A stretch of DNA of 64,000 bases from JAAYVZ01 sp035384965 (GCA_035384965.1 DAOOJE010000014.1:1-64000); one strand, 5' to 3'. Positions 8,186 through 17,204 are shown, counted from the first letter of the stretch. The notes: generated by a model not told the origin, from the sequence alone. Made by a program: numbers and translations.

Positions 8186-9597
8186 GGCTGCCGCTCCAGC
8201 GCCGACTGTTCTTCTCGCATTTCCTGGCCGTGGTGCTGGTCTCGGGAAGCATCGGCACGCTCTTTTACCGCAGCGCGGTGGACAGCCTTTTTGGCAGCTT
8301 GCAGTCCCGGCTCCAGCACTCGGCGGCGCTGCTCGCCCGCTCGCTCGACGCGGCAGCGCTGGAGGGGATTCGGACGCCGGCCGACACGGCGCTCGTGGCG
8401 TACCAGGAACACCTCCAGAAGCTGCGCGACTTCCAGGCTGCGAACCAGGACATCGCCTTCATTTACATCATGCGCCGGGACGGCGACGCGATCTCGTTCG
8501 TCGTCGACTCCGACGCCTCGCCCCGGCAAGCGCTCCCCGGCCAGCCGTACACCTCGCCCACCCCCTGGATGCTCGAGGGCTTCGACCACATGTCAGTGGA
8601 CCAGAAGATCAGCCGGGACGAGTGGGGCGCGTTCCTCTCCGGGTTCGCGCCGCTGCGCAACGGGAAGGGTCGTATTCTCATCGGGATCGACATGCGAGCC
8701 GACGAGGTGCAGCGCAAGTTCCGGACCATCCACACCGCCGGCGCGGTCTCTCTCGCCTTTTCCGTGCTTCTCGCCTACCTGTTCTCGCTCTGGCTCGCCC
8801 ACCGGATCGTCGAGCCGCTGCGGCTGCTCTCCCACCGCGCCTCGGACATCGCGGCCGGACGCCTCGGCGGGCAGGTCGAGGTCCCGGCCCGGGACGAGGT
8901 CGGGGACCTCGCGAAGGCGTTCAACACCATGTCGGGGGCGCTCGAGGCGAGCCAGGCCGAAAACGAGCGGGTCATGGAGGAACTCGAGCACTCTAGGGCC
9001 ACCCTCGAGCAGCGCGTCGCCGAGCGCACGCAGAGCCTGGCCGACGCCAACGCCCGGCTCACCGCCGAGATCCGCGAGCGCGAGCGCATCCAGGAGCAGC
9101 TCTCGCGCGCCGCCACGACCGACTACCTGACGGGTCTGCTCAACCGCCCGGCGATGCTCGTCATGCTCGTCAAGGAAATCGAGCGAGCCAGGCGCCACGG
9201 GCAGGTGTCGGCGCTGCTGCTGTGCGACCTGGACGGCTTCAAGGAGGTCAACGACGAGTCGGGTCACGAGGTCGGCGACCAGGTGCTGATCGCCGTGGCG
9301 CGCCGCCTCCAGGCTGCGGTGCGGGCCCAGGACGTGATCGCGCGCTGGGGCGGTGACGAGATGCTGATCCTGCTGCCGGGGACCTCCGCTGCCGGCGCCC
9401 GCGAGGTGGCCGAGAAGCTCCGCGCCGCGTTCGCCGGCGAGCCGATCCGCGTCGCCGGGCGCGAAGTCGCCGTCACGCTCAGCCTGGGCGGCACGGTGAT
9501 CGACGGCTCGCTGCCGATGCGCGAGGTGATTCACCGCGCCGACGTCGCCTGCTACCAGGCCAAGTCCGCCGGCCGCAACCGCGCCGTGCTTGCCTGA
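8182..9597 (+). CDS. Membrane-bound HAMP-GGDEF diguanylate cyclase
   Basis: This 471-residue protein has a transmembrane helix near the N-terminus, an extracytoplasmic sensor region of about 170 residues, a second transmembrane helix (AVSLAFSVLLAYLFSLWLA), a HAMP linker, a coiled coil and a C-terminal GGDEF domain. It should make cyclic di-GMP in response to a periplasmic signal. The active-site motif reads GGDEM (codons at 9349-9363) instead of GGDEF. An RxxD inhibitory site (RAQD) precedes it by the usual five residues. I chose ATG 8182 because the membrane helix begins soon after it and a GTG 34 codons upstream would add an atypical Arg-rich extension. It is divergent from the trp operon. 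Confidence 0.88.
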   Translation: MRLPLQRRLFFSHFLAVVLVSGSIGTLFYRSAVDSLFGSLQSRLQHSAALLARSLDAAALEGIRTPADTALVAYQEHLQKLRDFQAANQDIAFIYIMRRDGDAISFVVDSDASPRQALPGQPYTSPTPWMLEGFDHMSVDQKISRDEWGAFLSGFAPLRNGKGRILIGIDMRADEVQRKFRTIHTAGAVSLAFSVLLAYLFSLWLAHRIVEPLRLLSHRASDIAAGRLGGQVEVPARDEVGDLAKAFNTMSGALEASQAENERVMEELEHSRATLEQRVAERTQSLADANARLTAEIRERERIQEQLSRAATTDYLTGLLNRPAMLVMLVKEIERARRHGQVSALLLCDLDGFKEVNDESGHEVGDQVLIAVARRLQAAVRAQDVIARWGGDEMLILLPGTSAAGAREVAEKLRAAFAGEPIRVAGREVAVTLSLGGTVIDGSLPMREVIHRADVACYQAKSAGRNRAVLA

Positions 9598-9603
9598 GCC
9601 GGC

Positions 9604-10464
9604 TCAAAACGCCGTCGAGCGAGCGCGCATGAACGCCAGCAGGTTGCCGAAAAACAGCTGCGGCTGCTCGAGGTACGCCACGTGGCCGCACTCCGGAATC
9701 GGAAGCCAGCGGGAGTTCGGGAAGACCTCGAGGAGCTTGCGCTGCTGCCACAACGGGATGGCGCGGTCCTGCTCGCCGGGCATCACGAGCACCGGAGCGG
9801 TGACGGCGCGGTACTGCGGCAAGCGCTCCTCGACGGCCGCGAAGTGCGGGTCCTGCGCCTCGGTGAGCCGGACCAGGCAGTGGATCTGGTCGCGGAAGCG
9901 CTCCTCGAAACGGGCGCGCATCGGCTCGAGCCCCTCGCGCGTGACCTTGCGCACGAACGCCTCGCCGAAGATCTTCTCGTACAGGTAGTGCGTGTACAGA
10001 CCGAAGTGCTCGGGTCCCAGACGGTAGAAGCGCAGCGACATCGCCTCGTACATCTCGAACAGTTCCTCGGGGAAGAGGAGAATCCCCGACAGCGCGAGCG
10101 TGTGCAGGCGGTGCGCGTGCTGGCGGGCGAACTCGAGCGCCACGAAGCCGCCGTACGAGATGCCCATGACGTGCAGCTGGCCGATTCCCAGCTCGTCGGC
10201 AATGAGCGCGAGGGCGTCGGCGAGGCGAGCGATCGAGTACGGCTCGTCCGGCTTGTCGGACTCGCCCTGCCCGAGGTAGTCGTAGAGCACCACGTCGTAC
10301 TCCGGGTGGACGAGCGGCAGCAAGCCGTACCACGCCCGCGTGTGCATGGCGAGGCCGTTGAGCAGGCATACCGCCTCGCGCTCGCCGCTTCCGAAACGCT
10401 CCCAGTGGATGCGGTGCCCGTCCAGCTTCACGAACCCCTGTTGCGTCGGCTCCAGATCGCCCAT
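9604..10464 (-). CDS. Alpha/beta hydrolase
   Basis: This 286-residue protein has an alpha/beta-hydrolase fold with nucleophile elbow GISYGG, an acid in the MPGEQD segment and a catalytic His in ECGHVAYLEQP. The substrate cannot be told from sequence. The family covers esterases, lipases and C-C bond hydrolases. A good ribosome-binding site (GAGAGGAGGC) precedes the ATG at 10464. It is the last gene of the acyl-metabolism cluster on this strand and ends seven bases from the convergent cyclase gene. Confidence 0.85.
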   Translation of the reverse strand: MGDLEPTQQGFVKLDGHRIHWERFGSGEREAVCLLNGLAMHTRAWYGLLPLVHPEYDVVLYDYLGQGESDKPDEPYSIARLADALALIADELGIGQLHVMGISYGGFVALEFARQHAHRLHTLALSGILLFPEELFEMYEAMSLRFYRLGPEHFGLYTHYLYEKIFGEAFVRKVTREGLEPMRARFEERFRDQIHCLVRLTEAQDPHFAAVEERLPQYRAVTAPVLVMPGEQDRAIPLWQQRKLLEVFPNSRWLPIPECGHVAYLEQPQLFFGNLLAFMRARSTAF

Positions 10465-10540
10465 GTTCGCCTCCTCTCCGGTCCGTCGCGCTCCGCCGCC
10501 CGCGGACCGCGTCGGCTCGCTCCGCGGACAGCGGAAAGCG

Positions 10541-11752
10541 TCAGTCGACGGGCTTGAGAACCGTGCAGACGGAGGCGCAAATCGGCCCGCCGATATTGAA
10601 CGTGGCGGCAGCGCGCGGGTTGGGCACCTGCAGCTCGGCCGGAACCTTGCCGAGCAGCTGCCAGGCCGCCCAGCCCACCATCGCCACCCCTGTGGCGCCG
10701 ATCGGGTGCCCCTTGGCGATGAGGCCGCCGGATGTGTTGATCCCGCACTCGCCCCTGGGCTCGGCCTTGCCGTCCACCCAGTACTGCGCGCCGCGGCCGA
10801 CCTCCGCCTTGCCCAGGACCTCGGTCCCGATGGCGGCCATGACCGTGAAGCAGTCGTGGATCTCGGCCACGTTGATGTCGGCCGCCGTGAGGCCGGCCCG
10901 GCGGTACGCCTCCTGCATTGCCTTGTAGGCGCCGGCCGGCCGCAAGGGGTCGCGCGTGCCCTTGGTGAGCGGGTCGGTGGCCTGTCCCCAGCCGGCAATT
11001 TCGACCGTCTCGTGCCGGGGGATGCCGAGCCGCGCCAACCCCGCCTCGGTGGCGAGCAGCAGCCCCGCGTAGCCGTCGGAGACCTGCGAGCAGTCGTACG
11101 TCTTGAGCGGCAGCCCCTCGACGAGGTAGCGGTTGCGGTCGTCCACCGTCATGGCCTGCTCGAGCGTGATCTGCACCTTTTGCATCTGCGCGTATGGGTT
11201 GTGCTTCGCGTTGGCGTACTCGGCAACGGCGATGTGCGCGAGGTGGGACTCGGGGACGCCGTGGACGCGCATGTAGTCGGCCATGACCTCGGCGAAAAGG
11301 TGCGGGAAGACGTAGGTCTTCCCCACCCGCTCGTCGGGGTGGGAGAAGTAGCCGAGCAGCTTGCCGATGAGCTTGCCGTCCATCTTCCCCTCGGCGTCGC
11401 GCATCTTTTCGAAGCCGATGGCGAGTCCGACGTCGCCGTAGCCGAGCAGCAGCTTGTGGATGACCGAGATGATGGCCTGCCCGCCGCTGGCGCAGGCGTT
11501 CTCGACCGCCTCGATGGGCTTGGCCTCCATCCCCGGCACCTGCGCCACGAGGCCGGCGAGCAGCCCTTGTTCGTTGAGCGAACTGGCCAGGATGGCAGCG
11601 ACCGACGCCACGTCCACGGCCGAGGGATCGGCCTTGGCGGCGGCGCAGGTCTCGGTGACGGCGGCGGCCACGACCTGCGGGATCGTCCTGGCCCCGAGCT
11701 TGCCGAATTTGGACTGGTGGTACGCGGCAATGAAAACACGCGGATGGCTCAC
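10541..11752 (-). CDS. Thiolase-family protein (SCP-x/lipid-transfer thiolase type)
   Basis: This 403-residue protein shows the acyl-accepting cysteine in ENACASGGQAI and the GHPIGATG histidine motif. The C-terminal end (NIGGPICASVCTV) resembles the SCP-x-type thiolases, which lack the second cysteine motif of classical acetyl-CoA acetyltransferases. It probably cleaves or condenses a 3-oxoacyl-CoA. It starts at GTG 11752, which overlaps the stop of the preceding hydrolase as GTGA, with AAGGAG upstream. The gap of 76 nt to the next hydrolase contains small GC-rich repeats. Confidence 0.85.
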   Translation of the reverse strand: MSHPRVFIAAYHQSKFGKLGARTIPQVVAAAVTETCAAAKADPSAVDVASVAAILASSLNEQGLLAGLVAQVPGMEAKPIEAVENACASGGQAIISVIHKLLLGYGDVGLAIGFEKMRDAEGKMDGKLIGKLLGYFSHPDERVGKTYVFPHLFAEVMADYMRVHGVPESHLAHIAVAEYANAKHNPYAQMQKVQITLEQAMTVDDRNRYLVEGLPLKTYDCSQVSDGYAGLLLATEAGLARLGIPRHETVEIAGWGQATDPLTKGTRDPLRPAGAYKAMQEAYRRAGLTAADINVAEIHDCFTVMAAIGTEVLGKAEVGRGAQYWVDGKAEPRGECGINTSGGLIAKGHPIGATGVAMVGWAAWQLLGKVPAELQVPNPRAAATFNIGGPICASVCTVLKPVD

Positions 11753-12693
11753 GGTTGCTCTCCTTCCCTCCCCCTCGCGGAGAGGTCGTTCTGGTTTTCA
11801 CTGGTGGATCTCGATCGGACGTCGAGCGTCGAAGGTCGAGGGCCCGGGCCGATCCGTTGTAGGCGGCGGGGGTTCGCCCTTCGGCCTTCGGCCTTCGACT
11901 GGCCGGCGGGGACCAGGGCCTCGCCCAGGAACCCGAGCACGAGCGAAACGAAAATCGTCGGGTGCTCGACCACGAGCACGTGCCCGGAGGCGGGCACCGC
12001 CTCGAAGCGGGCGCCCGCAATCGCCTCCGCGAGCGCCCGTCCGCGCTCGGGCGGAAACACGAGGTCCTGCTCCGCGGCAATGACGAGCGTCGGGCAGGCG
12101 ATGCGGCCGAGGAGCGGGCGGAGGTCCATCGTCTCGAGCGCCTCGAGCAGGCCCGCCACGCCCTCGAACCACGCCGCCGGCATCGCCCACAGACCCTCGC
12201 TGCGGCGCGCCATTTCTGCGCCGTGGTCGCGCACGAACGCCTCGGAGTAGAACAGCGGCGAGAGCAGCACGGCCAGCCGCGATGGGTCGCCGGTGCGGGC
12301 CGCGATCAGGCTCGCCTCGCGCAGTGCCTGGGCGCCGTGCACGAACTCGGGGGTGGCGCGCTCGGCGGCCGTGGCGGCCACGAGTGCCGAGACCCGTTCT
12401 GGGTGCCGGGCGGCCAGCACCAGCCCCACCTGGGCGCCGAACGAGGTCCCCACCACCGCCGCCTGCGCGATGCCGAGATGGTCGAGCAGCGCGGCCACGT
12501 CCTCGGCATGCGGTTCGAGCGACGTGTGCGCCGGCCCCGGCGAGCGGAGCTGGCCGGAGAAGTCGCAGCGCACCACGGAAAAGCGCTCGGCCAGCTCGGC
12601 GGCGATGAGGTCCCAGCCCGAAAAGCTCATCATCCCGCCGTTCAGCAGCACGAGCGGCGGCCCTCCGCCGTCGACCCGGTGGGTGAGGATCAT
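11749..12693 (-). CDS. Alpha/beta hydrolase with an atypical C-terminal tail
   Basis: This 314-residue protein has an alpha/beta-hydrolase core of about 262 residues with nucleophile elbow GTSFGAQ, acid in AAEQDLVFP and His in SGHVLVVEHP. The last 50 or so residues are Arg/Ser/Gly-rich, match no part of the fold and correspond to DNA (about 11760-11890) that looks like intergenic repeat sequence, so the frame may have read through a lost stop codon. Both ends overlap neighbours by four bases (ligase upstream, thiolase downstream), which keeps the extended frame in the operon. Confidence 0.82.
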   Translation of the reverse strand: MILTHRVDGGGPPLVLLNGGMMSFSGWDLIAAELAERFSVVRCDFSGQLRSPGPAHTSLEPHAEDVAALLDHLGIAQAAVVGTSFGAQVGLVLAARHPERVSALVAATAAERATPEFVHGAQALREASLIAARTGDPSRLAVLLSPLFYSEAFVRDHGAEMARRSEGLWAMPAAWFEGVAGLLEALETMDLRPLLGRIACPTLVIAAEQDLVFPPERGRALAEAIAGARFEAVPASGHVLVVEHPTIFVSLVLGFLGEALVPAGQSKAEGRRANPRRLQRIGPGPRPSTLDVRSRSTSENQNDLSARGREGEQP

Positions 12694-14270
12694 GCCTTTT
12701 CCCCTCCACCTCGGGAACCTTCCGAGCGGGCCGGAGTCGCTGCCCCGCGTTGCAGGTAGGTGTCACGCAGCACGCCCTTGACGACTTTGCCGTACGGCGT
12801 GCGCGGCAGCGCCTCGACGAAGACGTACTCCCTGGGGAGCTTGTACCTGGCCAGGCGGGGGGCGAGAAACGCCTGGAGTTCCTCCGACGAGGGCGGAACG
12901 CCGCGCGGGACGACGAACGCCACGCCCACCTCGCCCCAGGTCTCGTGCGGAACGCCGACCACGGCCGCGTCCTCGACCTGGGAGTGCAACAGCAGCTCGC
13001 CCTCGATTTCGGCCGGGTAGACGTTGACCCCGCCCGAAATGAGCATGTCCTTGGTGCGGCCGGCGATGTAAAAGAACCCCTCGGCGTCGCGCCGCGCCGA
13101 ATCGCCAGTGTGAAACCAGCCGTCGGCGTCGAGCGCCGCCGCCGTGGCCTCCGGGTTGTTCCAGTAGCCTGCACAAACATGCGGCCCCCGCAGCCACAGC
13201 TCCCCCACCTCGCCGTCGGGAACCTCCCGGCCTTCGGCGTCGACGACCTTGGCCCGGGTGTACGGCAGCGGGCGGCCGATCGAGCCCTTCTTGCGCACCG
13301 AGTCCTCGTTGCTCATCGCGAAGCAGTTGACGCCCACCTCGGTGAGGCCGTACCCCTGCCGGAAGACGAGCCCGCGTGCCTGGTACGCCTCGATGATGTA
13401 CAGAGGCAACGGCGCCCCGCCCGAAATCAGCCAGCGCACGGCGGAGAGGTCCGCGGTCGCGAACTCCGGCGCTTCCATGAGCAGCTTCCAGATCGTCGGC
13501 ACGCCGAGCGCGACCGTGCACCGTTCACGCTCCATCGTGCGCCAGATCTCGGCCGCGTCGAAGCCGGCGTGCAGCACGATCGTGCCGCCGATGGCGAAGA
13601 TCGGCAGCAGGAACGCCCCCAGCCCCCCGGCGTGGTACAGCGGCGTGAAAATCGGCGACACGTCGTCGTCGCGGAGCTGCCAGGCGATCACCGTGTTGTA
13701 GGCGTTCCACGCAACCATGCGATGCGGCACCATGACGCCTTTCGGCTTGCCGGTCGTGCCGGAGGTGTAGAGCAGACACAGGAGGTCGTTGGGGCCGCAA
13801 GGCGCGTCGAGCGGCCCGCAGCTCGTGGCGAGTGCCCCTGGCGCCCGGGAGGGTACCTCGACGGCGGAGTCGGGGCCGTCGAGCGAAACGTAGCGGTCGA
13901 GGGCGACGAGCGGACGAAGGGCGGCGACCGTGTCGGCCAGGGCGGCGTCGTACACCAGCGCCTTCATGCCCGAGTCGCGCACGATGTGCGCCAGCTCCTG
14001 AGCCGTGAGGCGCGTGCCGAGCGGCACGAGCATGGTCCCCGACTTGGCGGCAGCGAAGAAGCACTCGATGAACTCCGGGCGGTTGTGGGCGAGCAGCCCG
14101 ATGCGGTCGCCCTTGCCGAGCCCGAGCACCTGCAGCCACTGCACCGCGCGGGCCCGCGCCCGCTCGTCGAGCTGGCGGTAGGTGAACCGCTCGCCCGTCG
14201 GCACGAACACCAGCGCGATCCTGTCCGGAGACAGCCGTGCCCGTTCCCCGAGCACGTCACCGTGCAGCAT
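12690..14270 (-). CDS. AMP-forming acyl-CoA synthetase
   Basis: This 526-residue ANL-superfamily enzyme activates a carboxylic acid to its acyl-CoA with ATP. It has the P-loop-like motif YTSGTTGKPKGV, the A5 region QGYGLTEVG, the TGD motif in GWFHTGDSA and a C-terminal catalytic lysine in TPYGKVVKG. It most resembles long- or medium-chain fatty-acyl-CoA ligases. The exact substrate is unknown. GGGAGGGAGG precedes the ATG at 14270. It overlaps the following hydrolase by four bases and is likely to load the substrate used by the other enzymes of the cluster. Confidence 0.9.
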   Translation of the reverse strand: MLHGDVLGERARLSPDRIALVFVPTGERFTYRQLDERARARAVQWLQVLGLGKGDRIGLLAHNRPEFIECFFAAAKSGTMLVPLGTRLTAQELAHIVRDSGMKALVYDAALADTVAALRPLVALDRYVSLDGPDSAVEVPSRAPGALATSCGPLDAPCGPNDLLCLLYTSGTTGKPKGVMVPHRMVAWNAYNTVIAWQLRDDDVSPIFTPLYHAGGLGAFLLPIFAIGGTIVLHAGFDAAEIWRTMERERCTVALGVPTIWKLLMEAPEFATADLSAVRWLISGGAPLPLYIIEAYQARGLVFRQGYGLTEVGVNCFAMSNEDSVRKKGSIGRPLPYTRAKVVDAEGREVPDGEVGELWLRGPHVCAGYWNNPEATAAALDADGWFHTGDSARRDAEGFFYIAGRTKDMLISGGVNVYPAEIEGELLLHSQVEDAAVVGVPHETWGEVGVAFVVPRGVPPSSEELQAFLAPRLARYKLPREYVFVEALPRTPYGKVVKGVLRDTYLQRGAATPARSEGSRGGGEKA

Positions 14271-14306
14271 GGCCTCCCTCCCGTCCGGCGGCTGGCCACA
14301 TGCCGT

Positions 14307-15218
14307 TCACTGCTTGCCTCCGAGCACGCCCCGGAGCACGACCAGCAAGCGCGCGGGGCACTCGACCTGGGGGACATGGCCGCACCTCTCGAGCGTGACC
14401 AGCGTCGCCGACGGCAGCTCGGCCTGCATGCGGCGGGCGTAGTCGAGCGGCATCACCTGGTCGGACTCCCCCCAGACGAGGTGCACGGGCGGCCTGATCT
14501 CACCGAGCTTGTCGTCCAGCACCCACTCGTGCATCGTGGAGGCCGACGCCGCGAAGCGCGCCAGGGCGCCGTGCTGCGCCTCGCGCACGATGGCGTCGAG
14601 CACGAAACCCGGCACCGGAGGGCTCGCAGCATCGCGGGTTTGCTCCACCGCGTCGCGCGCCTCGTCGCGGTTTTTCGGAAGCACTCTCGCGCCCTCGTTG
14701 TGGCCGGTGAGCGCACCACCGTTGATGCACACGACCGCCGCCACGCGCTCGGGCTGGCGGTGCGCCACGAGCATCGCGACCCAGGCGCCGAGCGAGTTGC
14801 CGACCAGCGTCGCCCGCTCGCCGGGCACGAGCTGGTCGAGCGCTGCCTCGACGCCGCCGAGCACCACCCCGACGTCGATCGGGCCGCTGGACGGCTCGCT
14901 CTTCCCGTGCCCCGCCAGGTCGAGGGCCACGACCCGGTACTGTCCCACAAGGCCCGGCGCCACCTGCGACCAGGTGGCGGCCGAGTCGCCCGCGCCGTGC
15001 AGGAGCAGCAGCGCCGGGCCCGCGCCGCCGACCCAGGCCGACTGCACACCGCACGGCGCCTTGACCTCGACCCTGCGCATCCCCGCGCGCTCGAGTGCTT
15101 GCCGCCCCATCATGGCGAACACCTCCAGCGGCCGCTTCCACACCCACCACGCCCCCCACGCCCCGAGCACCAGGACCACCGCCACGGCCAGCAGTACGAT
15201 CGCGACCCATATCTTCAT
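14307..15218 (-). CDS. Membrane-anchored alpha/beta hydrolase
   Basis: This 303-residue protein starts with one N-terminal transmembrane helix (residues 3-27) and continues into an alpha/beta-hydrolase domain with GNSLGAW as nucleophile elbow, an acid in WGESDQVMP and His in CGHVPQVE. It should face one side of the inner membrane as an anchored esterase or lipase. The ATG at 15218 has GAGGAGCAGCC before it. An in-frame extension upstream is Arg-rich and crosses intergenic sequence, so it was excluded. It is the third hydrolase of the cluster. Confidence 0.83.
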   Translation of the reverse strand: MKIWVAIVLLAVAVVLVLGAWGAWWVWKRPLEVFAMMGRQALERAGMRRVEVKAPCGVQSAWVGGAGPALLLLHGAGDSAATWSQVAPGLVGQYRVVALDLAGHGKSEPSSGPIDVGVVLGGVEAALDQLVPGERATLVGNSLGAWVAMLVAHRQPERVAAVVCINGGALTGHNEGARVLPKNRDEARDAVEQTRDAASPPVPGFVLDAIVREAQHGALARFAASASTMHEWVLDDKLGEIRPPVHLVWGESDQVMPLDYARRMQAELPSATLVTLERCGHVPQVECPARLLVVLRGVLGGKQ

Positions 15219-15336
15219 GGCTGCTCCTCGAGACTCCGGCCCGAAAGCCCCGGCGAGGGGCCCAACCACCCGACCCCACCCGGGGTCGGGGGCTCGTGCC
15301 CGCACGCCGCGGGCGACTGGTAGCGGCCTGCGGTCG

Positions 15337-16329
15337 TCATGGCATGCGGAACGCCACGCCGGCCTGGTTGTATCCCACGCCCGAGCCGATGAACACCACG
15401 AGGTCACCTGACCGGATCTTGCCCTTTGTCAGCGCGTCGTCGAGCGCCATCGGGATGCACGCCGAGCCGGTGTATCCCCACTCCTCCATGATCGTGTGGG
15501 TGCGCTCGGGCGCCAGCCCGAGATCGGCCATCACGAGGTCGATGGAGGGCTTGCGCACTTGCGTGAAGATCACGAAGTCGATGTCGGAGACGGCGAACGA
15601 CCCGGCTGCCGCGACCTTGCGCACGAGGCGCGGCCACCCCTCGTGGTTAATCTCCGGGGGGTAGCGCTCCAGCATCTTCACGACCGTACGGCCGGCCTGC
15701 ACCGACTCCACGCTGGCCGGCTCGGCGGTGCCGCCCGAGTAGATGCCCCAGTGCTTGGCATAGGCTCCGTCGGCCTGGAACGCCGCCGCCACGAACCCGG
15801 GTCGGTCGGCCGCCTCCAGCACCGCCGCCCCCGCGCCGTCGCCGTAGAAGAACGTCATTGGATCGCTCGGCGAGGCGAGCTTGTGCATGAGGTACACCCC
15901 CAACACCAGCACGGTGCTGATGTTGGGGTTCGTGGCCACGATCCCCGCCGCTGCCGCCAGGCCGGTCGGGAACGAGGCGCAGGCGCACCCCACGTCGAAC
16001 GTCCCGGCGTTGCGCGCCCCGAGCTTGTGCTGCAGCACCACGGAAGTGGCCGGCGTGATGTAGTCCGGCGAGTCGGTGCCGAGGACGATGAGATCCACGT
16101 CCTCAGGGCGCTTGCCCGCCCTTTCGAGAGCCCGCTGCGCCGCCGGCAGCGCCACGTCGGAGGTCGCCCAGTCCTCGGGCGCGTGCCAGCGGCAGCGAAT
16201 GCCGGACGAGGCCTCCATCTTGTCCACGAACTCCGGCAGGTGCGCGAATCGCTCGCGCAGGAGGTCGTTGTGCACCTGCACCGGCGGGAGGAACATCCCC
16301 GTTGCCGTGATCGTCGCATGCCGCGTCAT
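15337..16329 (-). CDS. 3-oxoacyl-ACP synthase III (FabH)-like protein with altered catalytic residues
   Basis: This 330-residue thiolase-fold protein has the KAS III active-site cysteine in FDVGCACASF (Cys117). In canonical FabH a His (in HQAN) and an Asn (in GNTSAAS) complete the triad. The matching places here read FTQVRKP (about 255-261) and GYTGSACIPMALDDAL with Tyr286, so neither His nor Asn is conserved. It may be an acyltransferase or condensing enzyme with different chemistry, or use other residues. It lies between the SDR and a hydrolase in the acyl cluster. GGGGGAT lies before the ATG at 16329. Confidence 0.82.
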   Translation of the reverse strand: MTRHATITATGMFLPPVQVHNDLLRERFAHLPEFVDKMEASSGIRCRWHAPEDWATSDVALPAAQRALERAGKRPEDVDLIVLGTDSPDYITPATSVVLQHKLGARNAGTFDVGCACASFPTGLAAAAGIVATNPNISTVLVLGVYLMHKLASPSDPMTFFYGDGAGAAVLEAADRPGFVAAAFQADGAYAKHWGIYSGGTAEPASVESVQAGRTVVKMLERYPPEINHEGWPRLVRKVAAAGSFAVSDIDFVIFTQVRKPSIDLVMADLGLAPERTHTIMEEWGYTGSACIPMALDDALTKGKIRSGDLVVFIGSGVGYNQAGVAFRMP

Positions 16330-16352
16330 GTGATCCCCCTTTCGGTCGCCCC

Positions 16353-16420
16353 GTCGAGAGTCGAGAGTGGGGAGTGGCTCTCACCGCTCCCTCTTTCATC
16401 TCTCACTCTTGACTCCCGAC
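16353..16420. repeat. Imperfect inverted repeat of the gtcgagagtc type
   Basis: A 21-nt arm beginning gtcgagagtcgagagtgg at 16353 is matched by an inverted arm ending at 16420 with about four mismatches, separated by a pyrimidine-rich loop. It sits between the SDR stop and the KAS III-like start. Similar gtcgag-rich words occur at about 11810-11840, 20166-20190 and 50150-50165, all outside conserved coding sequence, so this seems to be a dispersed intergenic family. Confidence 0.45.
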
Positions 16421-16427
16421 TTCCTTT

Positions 16428-17204
16428 TCAGGTCCCGAGGACCAGGCCGCCGTCCACCGACAGCACGGTGCCGTGCACGAACGAGGCCGCGTCGGAAGCC
16501 AGCCACAGGAACGCCTCGGCGATGTCCTCAGGCTTGCCCATGCGCCCGAGCGGGGTCTTCGCGACCATGGCCTCGAGCACCTTCTCGGGCATCGCCTTGA
16601 GGATCTCGGTGGCGATGAACCCGGGCGCCACCGCGTTGACGCGGATGTTGTACTTGCCGAGCTCGCGCGCCCACGTCCTGGTCATCGTGATGAGCCCGCC
16701 CTTCGTCGCGGCGTAGTTGGTCTGGCCGAAGTTGCCGTACAACCCGACCACCGACGAGGTCGACAGCACCACGCCGCCGCCCTGCGCGATCATGTGCGGC
16801 ACCGCTGCCCGCGTGCACAGGAACGGCCCCTTGAGGTTGACGTCGATGACCGCGTCCCACGCCTCCTCGGACATCGTTCCCGCGAGCTTGCCTTCCTTCC
16901 ACTTCACGAGCAGGCCGTCGCGCACGATGCCGGCGTTGTTGATGAGCACGTCGACCCGGCCCCAGCGTTCGACGACCCCGTCCATCGCCGCCTGCACCGA
17001 GGCGGCGTCGGCGACGTCCACCTTCCAGAACCCCGCCTCGCCCCCCGCGGCAGCAACCTCGGCCGCCACTGCCTGTCCGGCCTGCTCGCTCATGTCCCAC
17101 ACCGCGACCTTCGCGCCCGCCTGGGCGAACCGCAGCGCCGTGGCCTTGCCGATCCCGGCCGCGCCGCCGGTCACGATCACGACCCTCGATGTCATCTTTG
17201 CCAT
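16428..17204 (-). CDS. Short-chain dehydrogenase/reductase (FabG-like)
   Basis: This 258-residue classical SDR has the NAD(P)-binding motif TGGAAGIG, NNAG, the catalytic Ser in STSSVVG and the YAATK active site. Its C-terminal SVDGG ending is usual for FabG-like 3-oxoacyl reductases. It likely reduces or oxidises a 3-oxo/3-hydroxyacyl thioester. GGAGAAGGC precedes the ATG at 17204. It appears to be the first gene of the seven-gene acyl cluster. No clear promoter was found in the 120 nt upstream. Confidence 0.9.
   Translation of the reverse strand: MAKMTSRVVIVTGGAAGIGKATALRFAQAGAKVAVWDMSEQAGQAVAAEVAAAGGEAGFWKVDVADAASVQAAMDGVVERWGRVDVLINNAGIVRDGLLVKWKEGKLAGTMSEEAWDAVIDVNLKGPFLCTRAAVPHMIAQGGGVVLSTSSVVGLYGNFGQTNYAATKGGLITMTRTWARELGKYNIRVNAVAPGFIATEILKAMPEKVLEAMVAKTPLGRMGKPEDIAEAFLWLASDAASFVHGTVLSVDGGLVLGT

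Noticed and set aside
7842..8258. Minus-strand open frames opposite the start of the GGDEF gene
   Set aside because: They run through the trp promoter and the divergent gene's 5' part with no ribosome-binding site; only the last 14 codons (trpL) are supported.
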